This document shows positions 33,740-45,340 of a stretch of 64,000 nt of DNA, piece by piece. Below the pieces are notes generated by a model that was not told where the DNA came from, did no database searches, and worked only from the letters and a program-made list of their open reading frames with translations. A program made the position numbers and the translations under genes. The DNA is from Haemonchus contortus. Taxonomy: Eukaryota; Nematoda; Chromadorea; Rhabditida; Trichostrongylidae. Location: NCBI GenBank assembly GCA_000469685.2, contig LS997563.1, positions 20,792,757 to 20,856,756 of the forward strand. The letters run 5' to 3'. Within the stretch, counting starts at the first letter, position 1, and every line of letters begins with the position of its first letter.

Positions 33740-34982
33740 TTAGGTTGTCGGAAAAGTATTTGCGCCTTTTGCAATTTTTTTTTGAATTTATTTTTTTCCT
33801 TCGCAATAACAAACTATTAACAAATATATGCACCATCATTATCGACAAGGTACTGCCATTCATCAGGCAACTTGTGGTTCCTGCTTGCGTAGAATTCCTG
33901 AGGTTTCGAGGAGGAAAACCAGTCAATATACGTCTCGAGTTGATTCACATAATCGAACTTCTTATCTTTCGCATTGTCCGACAGCGACAGGAGTAGATGA
34001 TAATCCGTTGGAGTTAGGTCTGGTGAATACGGTGGGTGGGCCGGAACATGCCATCTCAGGCTTTGAAGCTTCTTCTGGGTCTCCTTCGAAAAGTGTGGGC
34101 GAGCACTGTCGTGGAGAAAATAGGCTTTCCCGAGTTTCTCTCTTAGAGCTGCAGCAATCCGGTCCACAGAGCACACTGGGCTTCTGTGCTGACAGCGGAG
34201 TTCGGTGGTAGAAAGTCCCAGTGAATGATCCTGTCGAATGGCTACAAACGCTTGGCATTGCCTTCTGAGGTAGGAATTCTGGATTGGAGGTCGGTATTCC
34301 ATGCTCTACGCATCTAACCCACTGGCGCTTCCTCGTGTGGTTTAAGTAGGGAACACACTTCTCGTCGCCAGTGATTAAGTCTTCCAGCCATGCGAAGGTG
34401 CGTCGGAAAGTCATCAAGTTCAGGCATGAATCCAACTTCATTTGGAGGTCGTGACCACCCAGATCAAAACTTATCCATTTCTCCGAATCTTCATGTCTTC
34501 CCAAGGCGATGCAAATGGACAGCTGTTGTGTCGTGATGGCTATGAGCTCTTGTTTCAGCTGATGGGTACTAAACCTAGAATCTTCTTCAACCAGCTTCAG
34601 GAGATAGCCATCATTGAGCTCAGCTTGTCTCCTAAATCGTGGTTCTTCGGTCCAGTCAAAGTGGCCATTTTTGAACTTTTCGTTCCAACTTCTTGATGTG
34701 CTGTTAGAGACAATGAATGGTCCTATTGCATCGCATATTACCCCTGTCGCTCCATTTTGATTAAAGTTTTTTTCTGAACTTATGAAGAAAAGATAGTCTG
34801 ACTAGCTTTGAGTCGAGAGCGATTCTTGCAGCCATAACCGTTGCGAAATGCTACGGCAGATATGGTGTGGAGAGCGCATTGACCTGCACTTACACATATT
34901 CCGCAGTGAAGGCTCTAGAGCAATCCCCAAAGATTTCACAACATGGAAACCAAAATGCGCAAATACTTTTCCGACAACCTAA
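33740..34982 (-). mobile_element. mariner element, DD34D type, inactive
   Basis: Exact terminal inverted repeats start 'ttaggttgtcggaaaagta' at 33740 and end with the complement at 34982, each next to a TA target-site duplication (33738-33739 and 34983-34984). At 1243 bp it is close to the usual mariner size. Confidence 0.9.
33817..34504 (-). pseudogene. mariner transposase, DD34D, frameshifted
   Basis: Two overlapping minus frames together carry 'ITGDEKCVPYLNHTRKRQW' (first Asp), 'FLHDSARPHF' (second) and 'SPDLTPTDYHL' (third). There are 34 residues between the second and third Asp, the classical mariner spacing. The change of frame between 33962-34504 and 33817-34302 and the poor N-terminus show the gene is broken. 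Confidence 0.85.
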
Positions 34983-35045
34983 TAAAATGAAAAATTGGCG
35001 ATAACAGTCCACAGGTTGTACTAATTTTTCCGAAACTTTTTCATA

Positions 35046-36643
35046 CAGTGCGTTTCATAACTATAAGGTCACCCCGATTCTTGCGACTTTGGAGAAAGCA
35101 GCCTTAATGGAATTTTTGGCAAACACTGACAGATTCCTCATCACAATGTACCTCTGTATTCGAATTTTAGCCGCAATACCCTTCACCTAAACTCTTTTAT
35201 GAATTTTCTAAAGACAGCGTCGATTTTTACACCGTTTCATAATTATAAGGTCAACCTGGGAAGGTGAATGATTTATTGGTGTTAATGGCATATGTACAAC
35301 AGTTAATAATCTATGGCACCTCCTTGTTTAAGAGCAACATCAAAGAGCCTAAGTGGCATACTAGAAACTAGGTTTCGAAGATGTTCCTCATCGATTGCTC
35401 TCCATGCTTCGATATTCGCCCGCTCAGCTCTTCTGTGCTCTGGAACTGACGGTTATTCGCATAAACCTCTCTGACTATTATACCCCAGATACCTTCCATC
35501 GGATTGAGATCGGGACTGCAGGCTGGCCATGGCAGAACGCTTATGTTTTGGCGTTGCAGCCACTCATTCGTTGCACGGCTCACGTGGATGGAGGCGTTTT
35601 CTTGTTGAAAGACATAACTGAGGTGACGGCCACGGCTTAAAAAGGGTTCTAGATGATGCTCCAAGACGTTCTGGTGATCCTTGGAATCCATTCTGCAGCT
35701 CAAGAAGGCTAGATCCAACGCGACATCACTGAAGATTGCTCCCCCCACCATAAGACTTCCTCCACCGAAATTGCGATTGCTGAAGTAGACTGGTTCCTTC
35801 CTCAAAGCGCGCCAGTAATACTTGTTGCCGTTAGAACCGTACAAGTTGAATTTCTTTTCATCCGAAAAGACAACCTGAATGGAAATTATTCAGCTGTATG
35901 GTGAGATTTTGATGCAGACCTACCTTTGCCCAATCTCTCCCTAGATTCATCTCTGCAAATTCGAGTCGAGCTTCTCTATGGCGATCGAGGATTCGTGGCG
36001 CCTTCTTCATTGCTTGTCTAGTGATGTTCTCGCATCTTCTTACTGCTCTCCAGACTGTAGTTTTCGACACAGAGAGGTTTAATTCTGATCGGATCTGGCT
36101 CAAGGAGGACATACTGTTGGAAACAGCCCTCAGAATCTTCCGCTCGTCACGGGTGGTAACCTTGCGTGGGCGTCCACTGCTGGTGTTACATCTAGGGACA
36201 TCAGGTTTCTCCAGAAATCTCTGAAGGAAGCAGAGGGATCTCCCTATTCGCCTGGAAATTGCTCGCTTACTGAGCCCAGCTTCATGAAGAGCCCGAATTG
36301 GAGCATTTTCATCAGAGGAAAATAGACGACCACGAGCCATGTTGACAGTCAGGGTTAGAGATGCATTTGCTTTACATTCTTATCTTTATAAGTATTTTAA
36401 ATGACGAAATTCCCTTTCTCCCATGAATAGTTGTTTACCTTCCTAGGATGACCATATAATTAAGAAACGGTGCAAAAACCGATAAACTGCTCTAAAAAAG
36501 TTTAGAAAATTGCAGCTGCTACTAAAAAACGGATTCGTAGGTCATTCGTGGTGGGGTATCATGATGCTAGAAAAAATCCTGAATGATTGCTTCCTCTGAA
36601 AGTGCGAAATTTGAGGGTGACCTTATAATTATGAAACGCACTG
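35046..36643 (-). mobile_element. Tc3-like transposon
   Basis: A 1598-bp element with TIRs 'cagtgcgtttcataactat' and complement, and TA duplications at 35044-35045 and 36644-36645. A second inverted copy of the TIR core ('accgtttcataattataagg' at 35231-35250; partner near 36446-36472) lies about 170-185 bp inside each end. Two transposase-binding sites per end are characteristic of Tc3. Confidence 0.88.
35368..36340 (-). pseudogene. Tc3-like transposase with an intron and a 3' frameshift
   Basis: Exon 1 is 36340-35924 and exon 2 begins at 35874. They are joined across a 49-bp intron (gtaggt...ttccattcag), giving the phase-0 junction 'DWAK|VVFSDEKKFN' and the first catalytic Asp. The N-terminus has two HTH segments ('LSKRAISRRIGRS'; 'LSQIRSELNLSVSKTTVW') and GRPRK. 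Further on come 'YYWRALRKEP' and 'SPDLNPMEGIWG'. Two defects are visible: the second catalytic Asp is Glu in 'FQQENASIHVS', and the C-terminus shifts frame near 35420, so the last 30 or so residues (W-x5-EEHLRNLV) lie in another frame. The family length is about 330 aa. Probably inactive. Confidence 0.85.
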
Positions 36644-36645
36644 TA

Positions 36646-39600
36646 AGCTGAAGAATCACCTCAAAGCTATTATCGAATATTTTGCTTCTTGAAATCAAAA
36701 GTAGCAAAAAGGAGTAGGTTCGCAGCCAAAAAGTCATACATATCTATTTCACCTAAGCTCTCTTTTCGGTCGGGAAAGAAATGACTCACATCGGGACAAA
36801 ATGCTATATAACCTTTTGAAAACCGTCTTGCAAAAAGTTTTCGTGGGTTCATATAACTTGCATTATTCAACGAGGCTAAACATTCCTAGTAAAGCTCGCA
36901 TACAAAAGTCTCTGTCTACTCGCTTGATTTGTAGGGATCGGTTAGCTGTCCTTGCGCCCCGACTTCATATCGTCGGCTCTCAGTATATTTTAAGTGGATC
37001 GCCCAAAAATATAGTTAATTGCTACCTCATTCAACTCATCACTCCTACCCCCTCTCCCACCATCCACCGTTCCCCACCCCTCCTCCCCTGCAGCAGAGAA
37101 AAGTCTGAAGGAAACTCATCAAAACTTGGAACTCTCACAAAACTATTCAGTGGTATGGTAAAATACCGCATGGTTATCCATAAGGAAGTATTCAAAAACA
37201 TTTGTTAACCAATTGCTCATCCGAATATTTTTCAAGGGTAACCGAAATGAGTATTCTGCGAAGTCTGAACTCCATTATCTCAACATCATGGAGATCAAAA
37301 CCGAGTACCATTTCTTTCTCATTTACTTTCGATTATTACTCATCTCGTAATATGCATTCACCTCACAACGGTTTTCAAGCCAAATGAGTGGAGAAATACA
37401 CAAATAGGAAGAGTTTCTGTTGGACGATACGATGTCTTGAACGACATCACCTTGTTTAATGCTGCCTCTCGTCTGTTGTGATCTTAAAATCCTCTTATAA
37501 AATAAGCCACTCACAGATTTTCTCTCTCAAAGCAGCTTTTCTGGAAATCTCTATCGCTATTGAAAATACAGTCAATCTCCTCGAAATTGAGTGTTTTCGA
37601 AGAAAAAGATTTCGTAACAAGCCTGAAGACTACGCAACCACAACCGCTAAGTCTGCATACTAAACACTCTTACAGAGCGAACAGTGTACTGGCCAACTCT
37701 CACAGCAGAAAGTCAACGAATGACAATTGAATATGAGCGGATCAAATTTCAGTGCAACCAAATTACTCTTTTAAGTACGCAAAACACGAAATAAGCTGTA
37801 AAGGAGGTCACTAACGTTTGTGACAAATAGATTGCACGGAGGACGCATAGGAAAACTCGCTGTCGTGAATAGCATATGCACCTTTTGATCTTGAATGATA
37901 TGCTATTTTTCGAGACCTTCGCAATTACTACTTTTGGCAGTTCTGGACTATCACTTCCATTGTTTTTCTGAAACTAGATATTCCAAAATTATCGTGCGGT
38001 GCTTTTTAGACTCAGCTTCGGGCTTAGGAGAGATTTAAATGCACAGCTCTTGATTTTCAAACCAATAAGCGATTTGAAGCTGTTGTTTAGCACGTCCAGC
38101 CTTACCGCTCCTTGTGAACACTTCCGTTGAGCTTCAAGCTCTACTTCTTCGTTTTTTTGGGTGACCCATGGCCTTGCAGTCCATGTCCGTTGCTGCTCAT
38201 TTTTTTTCAGTTGGGCTGGGTCTACCTTCATGCTTAATTTGATGCTTGAATTGCCGCTAAGGTCTGTTCTCGTTTACCTGCAGGCCCATCTCAGCGTTCC
38301 CATTCCGTTAAGCGAAGCTCATGTCAGCAACTCATGCTTCCTTTTCATGGGTTAAAGGTGGTTCTCCAGGATGCTCACGATTCCTTTGAGCATCCTGGAG
38401 CACCACTGTTCGCTGAGGATACCTAGGTGCTCCTACTGCCTGACCCATGTCGGGCCTCTGAAGCCTTGTTCATGCTACCGTAACGGCAGAAATTATCATA
38501 TTATTTGGGTCTCTTATACCCTTTCAATTTCCACGAGGCCGTCTATGGCGAATTTGGCACACTTCTTCAGCCAAAGAAGTTGATCTTCTCTGCGTTTAAC
38601 TAGAGTCATTATTGAGATCCAGGACACCAGCTCTCGGTATACTTTGAGCCGAGAATGTAATTACCATTCCAGAAATTTCCTTCCCGGCCCAGCTTCATAC
38701 ACAGCTATCCCCTCCGCCCTTATCCTTGCCTTCTTGAATACCTCTGTGGCTTGTTTGCCTAATTCTTTTGTACAGAAAGAAGGCTCAATAGGATTCAAAG
38801 TCCCAAATCGAACTATCTTCTTTGGCCGTGTGATTTTAGTCTCGTTTCAGCAGTCTTATATGGACCGTAAAACTTAGAAGAATGTTCTGTGTCCCTCTTC
38901 CAGATGACATGCTAACCTTGCCGGCGAAGTCTTTCACGACTTCAGACGTATTTTTGTGGCTGATTTTCTTCATCAACCGTCCTGTAATCCTATGCCATGC
39001 ACCCATCAAGATCAAGTAACGGACGAAAACCAAAACCAAACAGTCATAGTATATGCATAGGATGAGAGACAAGAAATAAATATAGTGGTAGGTGATAGGG
39101 ACTTCTGGAAAAGGGTCGCACTACATAAATGCAATAAGAAAGCAGCCATTCGTGAAAAAAATCATCTGTCCTGTCCATCGTGAATTTGAAAAGGTGATTG
39201 AAACAGTATTCCAGGAGCTGTTCTCCTTTATTCACGTCTTCACCATAGTTTATTGCGGCGAGTATTAAATACATGCACAAGCAGCCACCAGATCATCCTT
39301 TTTACGTTTTCGCAAGTTTTCTACTACACACACAAGCAGTCACCACTGTACCTGCTCGCTATAGGCTATTAGAAAGGAGTCACGACTCGCATCCACATTT
39401 TACAACCTACATACGACAAACAACGATGAAAGTTTGCAGGAAGGGCATGGTTTACAATTCAAGTGTATACAAGTGGGGACTTGCATTTTAGTTTTGACTT
39501 GCTCAGCTTACGCCGAGCCTCATTCTTTCCTGTTACAAAGAGCTCAAAAATCGTAGTTCGGGAGGGGGAAAGGGGAGGAGGGGGGAGGGGAACTTTGTCT

Positions 39601-39894
39601 CTATTCGACTCTGAAGGCCCTAGTGCAAAGAAGGATGGGTAAGTATGAGTTGAATATTCGTTTGACTAAGTGCTCTTTAGCTCCTGAATTCAGGTCAAAA
39701 AACTGTATAATATCGGCAAAGAAACATTCCTGAGCACAATTATGGGGTAACATCCTTATCTGTTTCAGCGCTCAATGTTGAAAGATGGTTTTGAAACTAC
39801 ATTATATCCTCCGGTTTTTGTATAGACATACATGGCACGATGCCAATGCAGGTCGAAATCACAGATATGTAGTCTTCACTTTACTCTTTAGTAC
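36646..39894. other. no recognised gene
   Basis: Open frames up to 135 codons (36801-37208 plus) without a recognisable domain. A minus frame at 39044-39280 ('NKGEQLLEYCFNHLFKF') has protein-like composition, but no family was identified. A short hairpin ('ggatgctca...tgagcatcctgg') lies at 38368-38400. No large repeat was recognised. Confidence 0.35.
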
Positions 39895-39962
39895 TCATTC
39901 CACTCCATTAACCTACTCATCAAGTAACTGCTTCATATATGAGAGGATGAGAGGGGAATATA

Positions 39963-41233
39963 CAGGGTGTCCCAAAATTATTTGCGCCAAAGTTCAGTAA
40001 TTTTTAAGGTAGAAATAATTTATCAGATTCACATTACCTGCTATTAATTAGTTGCATAAGAAGGTTTCCTTGCAGTATGCATTGCTACTGATGTGGAACT
40101 CCCAATATCTTTCAGATGGAGGAGGCTCATTCAATGCCACTTGCAATCATTGACGCGCGAGAGGTGGAAGGGCGTTATGAAATTCTTTGGGATTTTTCTA
40201 ATAACCGTATAGGAGGCTATTAAATGACATGGAAAAGAAGATTGAATCAGAAACAAACCAGGAAAGATAGAAAGGTACAATGTTCCTGAAGATAGTACTA
40301 TTAAAATGGTCCGTATGCCAATAGGTCGGGATCCTGGGTGACCCGTCAAAAGGAAGTCAACGGGCACGGCTTACAGGAGTTATCGCAATGGAAGAATGTC
40401 ATGCAGAAGCCTCACTACCATTCCTATCGTTTGCTCCAATCCCGATTTCAATAGATTCTCCAGGGCCAAAAAATGCAGAAAGTCGCAGACCCACTTGAGT
40501 GATGACACGCACCCCTTCGTCGTTTTCTCTGATCAAAAAATCTTCTACGATAAAAATATCCCTCAACAACCAAAACGTTCGCGTTCCGGAAAGAAACATC
40601 CAGCGTGCAATATCTCACAAAAAGGTTGTTATCAGAATAGTAAAATGATGTTTTTCGAGGAAATCACTGGCAAAGGTAAGCCGCTCGTGGTTTCTTCGGT
40701 GCAGGCGTGAAAATTGACCAAGACCAGTACTCAAACGGCGTACTAATGGAAGTAAATAAAACATTGATCCGACTACGTTTTCTGAAACATCTCATAGTCC
40801 TTCCAGCAGGACGCTACTCCAGCCCACAGAGCCAAGCTTGCCCGCGAGTGGTGCCGACAACAGCTGCCCGACTTCATTGGTGAAGAGGGATTGTCATCCT
40901 ATTTTCCAGAACTTGACTCACTTGAATCCCACGAATGGTTCCTGATTAGAAGAGGACCTGTCGAGTTTGCAGTCCCAGTTTGGAGTCCTAGAATGCAAAA
41001 GCTGGAGGAGGGTTGGGAAGAAATTGAGAAGGATACCTGCGTGCCACATGCGATCAAGTCGAAAGGAAACTTTGACTTCTATTCGCGCTCGCGGGGGATA
41101 TTTTGAAATGCGACTTCAGCATGTTGTAGCACATAGTGTTAGCTAGCGTGCATAGAAATTCCATCGTCTTTCGCAGTTGAGAAGTTTTAAATATATTGCT
41201 ATAAATCGGCGCAGATAATTTTGGGACACCCTG
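39963..41233 (+). mobile_element. mariner-type element, DD37 spacing, inactive
   Basis: TIRs 'cagggtgtcccaaaattat' and complement, flanked by TA at 39961-39962 and 41234-41235; 1271 bp. It carries a broken transposase on the plus strand. Confidence 0.88.
40396..41106 (+). pseudogene. mariner-type transposase, decayed
   Basis: The first frame (40396-40710) has 'VVFSDQKIFYDKN', the first catalytic Asp. After a frameshift, a second frame to 41106 has 'QQLPDFIGEEGL' preceded by 'QDATPAHRAKL' (second Asp, near 40810). The position 37 residues beyond, normally Asp in DD37D enzymes, is Glu in 'FPELDSLE'. The N-terminal HTH region is badly decayed. Confidence 0.75.
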
Positions 41234-41345
41234 TAGGATAGGGCTGAGTTTTCCATATCACTACTTTCATGTGATCATACGTTTCACGGACGGACAGGCA
41301 GACAAACCGACATACCGACATACCGACAAACCGGCACACCGAGTT

Positions 41346-42074
41346 ACTATTATTTTATAGATAAAAGAGATGCGTTGGCTTCCCCTGTTCATTTCTAGAA
41401 CACGCGTTTTTCCTTTCATATCAGTTGCATCGGCACTTAGGCTTTCCTAGATCCCATGCCCGACAGTTTTTTTGCTGTGGGATCACCACAAGAGTTTGCC
41501 ATATAAATCCGTTCAAGTTTGCCATTTGAGTCCATTCAAAGGCACAGTTCACGATAATTTTGGGTAATCCAGATTATGACGAAGTGTGGAAGATAAGATG
41601 GAAAATAGTGCGATGAATGCAAGGAAACTGCGAGAATCCGTGTCTCCAAGATGGAAATGGCTTCAAAAAATTGTAAAATGGGAGCTGGACCAGAAAGATG
41701 CCAGGAAAACGATGAAGAATGGGGTGTTTGGACGAGCTATACAATGTATGTTATTGCGTGAGTTGGGTCCTGGGCGAATAGCTGACTACAGTTAGTAAAA
41801 ATTCGTCCTCTCATAAGCATAAGCCCACCTTTTTCAGACTCTTGAAGTAGAAATTTAGAATAAGGATCGAGGGGCGGGAAGTCCTGGTGATCCGGTAACG
41901 GGGCTCCCACCAGGCCCTAGCTGTTGAGTTTCGGGATCCACTAAGTCCTTTCTGTGACCTCTGGGGGTATTCCTAGAGAAAGAATACGGAAACTATTTTT
42001 AGCGCGAATTGTGCTTTCAATAATAATGCTCACTTTTTGGGTTTCTCCAGATGTCACTAAGGAATCATAAAGTT
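41346..42074. other. no recognised gene
   Basis: A frame of 69 codons (41586-41795) is not recognisable. No repeat was identified with confidence. Confidence 0.35.
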
Positions 42075-42867
42075 TTTTGTCGAAAGCTACACAGCACACC
42101 TTTGTACTAATAGGAATTACATACAAGAACGGATGAAGTCATGAATGTTTTGAATAAACGACTCTAAGGTTTTGAGCTAAGGCTAATAACTTAGTTTCAT
42201 AATGAGATCTGAAAAAAGATCGGATTTGAACTCATTAGCGTTCAGGTTTCTACAGAACTTGGCAGAATCGTATCATTGCAGGCTTTCTTGCGATTTCGTC
42301 GCAAGCAAACAATTTAATTTGAGGGTATATCCTTTTCTGTGAAAAATCCGTATGGAATAAAAAATTTGTAAAGGGAAACCTTTAGTTGACCAACGTTGAT
42401 CTGCGCGAAGCAATGAGATGATGTTTGGGTCCGGTGTCTTTTTCCCGGAAATGACGTCGCGTCTGCCGCACCCGATCGCGCGCTATGGAGGGAAAGGTTT
42501 CAACTTCCAGGGCAAGGTAAGGTAGCCGTCGCGTGAGCACTGCGGCTTGCCGTGAGGATTTGGAAAGAAGTTTCCACCCATGATATTAGCATGATTGGGG
42601 TCTCACCCAGCAGATGACCGGCTTAGCTGTCCGAGAGATGAAGGCTAATCCCTCGGGCTCACGTCTTATCGATAATCCTTCAGAATCTTTGACGTCGCTC
42701 GACTGATCCTTGACAACATCGATTGTGGATAACACTCGGAGATGATGCAAATGGAAGAGCCAAGAAAACCCACGATTGGAAGTAGCAGTAGAAAGATTAT
42801 GTACTAATGATATAGTCGCCACAGACACAATCCTTTTTCCACCTGAAAAGAGCTTATCATGTGTGTC

Positions 42868-42945
42868 GTGGAAGTCACGGCATCGAATCTAGATCTCGCA
42901 TGTGACAGACGCGGATCTCACAACTACATATACTATTGAGGATTC
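42868..42945 (-). pseudogene. tRNA-Asp-derived segment
   Basis: Counterpart of 3301-3371. The anticodon loop CTGTCAC is kept; the stems are decayed. Confidence 0.5.
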
Positions 42946-43037
42946 ACTCTTGTTCGCTTGAAGTTCCTCTATATTCATAAATTTCTTGATGTGTTTTGTT
43001 CCCTTCTGATAAAAGAAATGTAAAAATAACAAAAATT

Positions 43038-43112
43038 CTCCACGGCTGGGAATTGAACCCGTTTCTCGCATGTACATGCATATTTACCACTATACTACCG
43101 AAAATCCGCGCC
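43038..43112 (-). pseudogene. tRNA-Asp-derived segment
   Basis: On the minus strand 'ttcggtagtatagtggtaaa' is an excellent tRNA-Asp 5' half with a full A box. 'cgggttcaattcccagccg' is a paired T arm. The anticodon arm is altered (gcatgtacatgc). This is the best-preserved member and the strongest evidence that the family derives from tRNA-Asp. Confidence 0.65.
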
Positions 43113-43530
43113 TGATCGCTCAAAGCATGGAAGGAAGTACAGATTCAACTTGGAATGCCTTTATTGTTATGAATATGTGAAATCAAACTCAATGAAATTT
43201 CCGAGGGTGACTAGAACTTTCTAACATGTAGATCGTACGACAAACTCCCTGCGATATTTCCAATATTCATCAAGACCATTTTAGCACAGTACAGGTTCTT
43301 TCGATCGGAAGCATGCTGGAATAGTTCGAAATGTCATGGACAGTTCTAGTTTCTTACCATTGAATTACACTTCACAAAGTCTGCTTCCAGTTTGAAATCG
43401 TAGCCCCTAGGGGATGAGGACGAGGACACGTGCCCTGACCTAAAGTTTTTCATCTGATACCCTCGCTTCCATTGTCTGGGTCATTTCGAGGTAAGCGTGT
43501 CTCCCAGAATTTTACAGGTAAAATTATATA

Positions 43531-44052
43531 CAGTAGCGCTCAAAAGTCTTCGGTGAAATGCTTTTACGCTTTTTCGTTCATAACTTTTTTCTTAGTAGAC
43601 CAAATGACGCGAAATTTGGATATGTTTAACTAGAGCATATTTCACCCAACACAACACTAAACTGAAAAGCCGCAATATCCACAGATAGAGCAAGGGGTTT
43701 GTTGCGGTAGCAGATTTTGCGTGGAGTAAAGTTGTTGACGTCTGCACTTATTCGCACCTTATGTGCGTTTTTCTCATCTATTATGATCGGCGTTACCGCT
43801 CTACACTTTTGACATGACAAAAAGGAAAGAGATTCTAGAAGGACCATCATCTGTATTTTCAGTCAGTTTTGAGTTCAAGCCATTTTGGATATCTGGAACA
43901 TGATCAGATTGCAGGTTAATAGTGGTAAATATTCACAATACACCCACGCTCCAAATATAGAAAGTTCGCTAGATTAGATCCAGTAGGAAAGGAGTTACGA
44001 CTGAAAAGTATGACTGGCGAAGCATTTCACCGAAGACTTTTGAGCGCTACTG
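43531..44052. mobile_element. TA-flanked MITE (Tc1/mariner type)
   Basis: A 522-bp element with 31-bp near-perfect TIRs beginning 'cagtagcgctcaaaagtctt', and TA on both sides (43529-43530, 44053-44054). The other copy of the host repeat (around 3965-3972, 'ctatatatatgaaa') is uninterrupted at this point and shows the empty site. No transposase. Confidence 0.88.
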
Positions 44053-44332
44053 TACATGAAAGAAAAAAATCTTGAAGATATTCGCCCTGCGTCGCTCAAC
44101 AGCGCTTGGATTGACCTTTGAGTAGAATTTTCTTCTGCTAGACAATTTTAGTTTGTCAGAAGGAGGAGATTTTCTACCTTAACCACTAATTGATTAGGCC
44201 TGCAACCTAGTCTACAATTTCCGACAAGGAATAGACTTCGTTTCAGTGAACACCAGGAAACAAAAGCAACAGAAGAATGTTCGCAATGAGGTTATTAATC
44301 GCATGAAAAACAGGAGAAAAATTAGCCTAAAA

Positions 44333-44935
44333 ACGGCTAGATGGGATCAGCAGCGAGGCGCTAACCAACAAATATAGGGAGTAGTATTTTTGGAAGAGAT
44401 TTGTTCGCTATGTGTTTTCGTCCACTAAAATAGAACACATTTCAAGAAGCCGGCAGAAAAAGTTTGATGAGCGGCTGATTCTAGAGGCGTAAGGAGTAAT
44501 CATTTGTGTCATGCTGAAGCGATTGGATTCAACATGGGTGTGAGCGCTGGTAAACATAAGAGCTGAACGATCTTTAGCACAAGCGATGAATTCATTTGGT
44601 CCTCTTATGCAAAGCGATTGTTTGATAAGAAGTTTTTATGAAAGCTGAAGAGTGGTTCCCAAAAGACTGTGAAGATGCTAGTCACAAGATCGGATAAGAA
44701 CGCCCAACGGGGATGAGTGAAACTCAAAGGAAACAAGAAAATTGTGAAAGTCTGAGCCGGATGCTACCACCTCGGAGTAACACTGAAGGATAATTCTGAA
44801 GATGCTTTAGTCTTGTTAGAAGTGAATGAAATCAAAACGAACCATTAGGTACGACTATGTGGTAGCAACTCGACCTGATCTCAGCCCTTCGGAGCAGATC
44901 ATGAGGCTGACTCGATTATTCGGTGTATTCCTGTC
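44333..44935. other. no recognised gene; left border of the rDNA
   Basis: Non-rDNA sequence with scattered stops. rDNA homology begins abruptly at 44936 ('tattcgttgcgaaaagg', matching 59445 onward). Confidence 0.4.
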
Positions 44936-45340
44936 ATTATTCGTTGCGAAAAGGAAAACTTATTTCAACTTTTCTATAATACATACTTCACTTTACATTA
45001 TGCTGAAATAGGAGATTTTGATATTACTTCCAGAAAAGAGTGCCTCCCATAAAAATAAACTCGGGCGGTACAGACACAAATTGATTGTTGCAGCAGTATT
45101 CGTGGGGGTGGGATGGAACATTTTCGTCTTGGGCGGTCTGTTTCGGTTTTCCCGATGTTTTAGAAACAACAATGGGTATTGTTGAGTGTAGATCTGGGTG
45201 GTCCAAAATTGAGTGTAGATCTGGGTGGTCCAAAAATTCCAAATTGTTGGTGGTCTGCGAAACTGCAAACGTGTTAGATAGCCGGGTGGTTCGCTGCTAT
45301 TTGAATCAACGTGTGCGGTCTCACAACGTGTGGTCTCAAT
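44936..45340 (+). other. rDNA external spacer, truncated
   Basis: Homologous to 59445-59818 just upstream of the intact 18S gene. It contains a 25-bp direct duplication (gtgtagatctgggtggtcca) at about 45183-45233 that the other unit has once. The upstream part of the spacer is missing. Confidence 0.85.

Larger units (their letters stand above)
39895..41345 (-). repeat. repeat K copy split by a mariner
   Basis: 39895-39960 ('ccattaacctactcatcaa', 'ctgcttcatatatgag') and 41236-41345 ('ttccatatcactac', 'accgacataccgaca') are the two halves of a K copy. Between them a 1.27-kb mariner-type element is inserted at TA. Confidence 0.6.
42075..44332 (+). repeat. dispersed repeat family U, copy 2
   Basis: Colinear with 1430-4113. 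It lacks the 1-kb TIR insertion of copy 1, and carries a TA-flanked MITE that copy 1 lacks. It ends at 44332, exactly where family T begins in copy 1. Confidence 0.6.

Noticed and set aside
38368..38400. Hairpin as a terminator or regulatory element
   Set aside because: Short isolated inverted repeat with no gene context.
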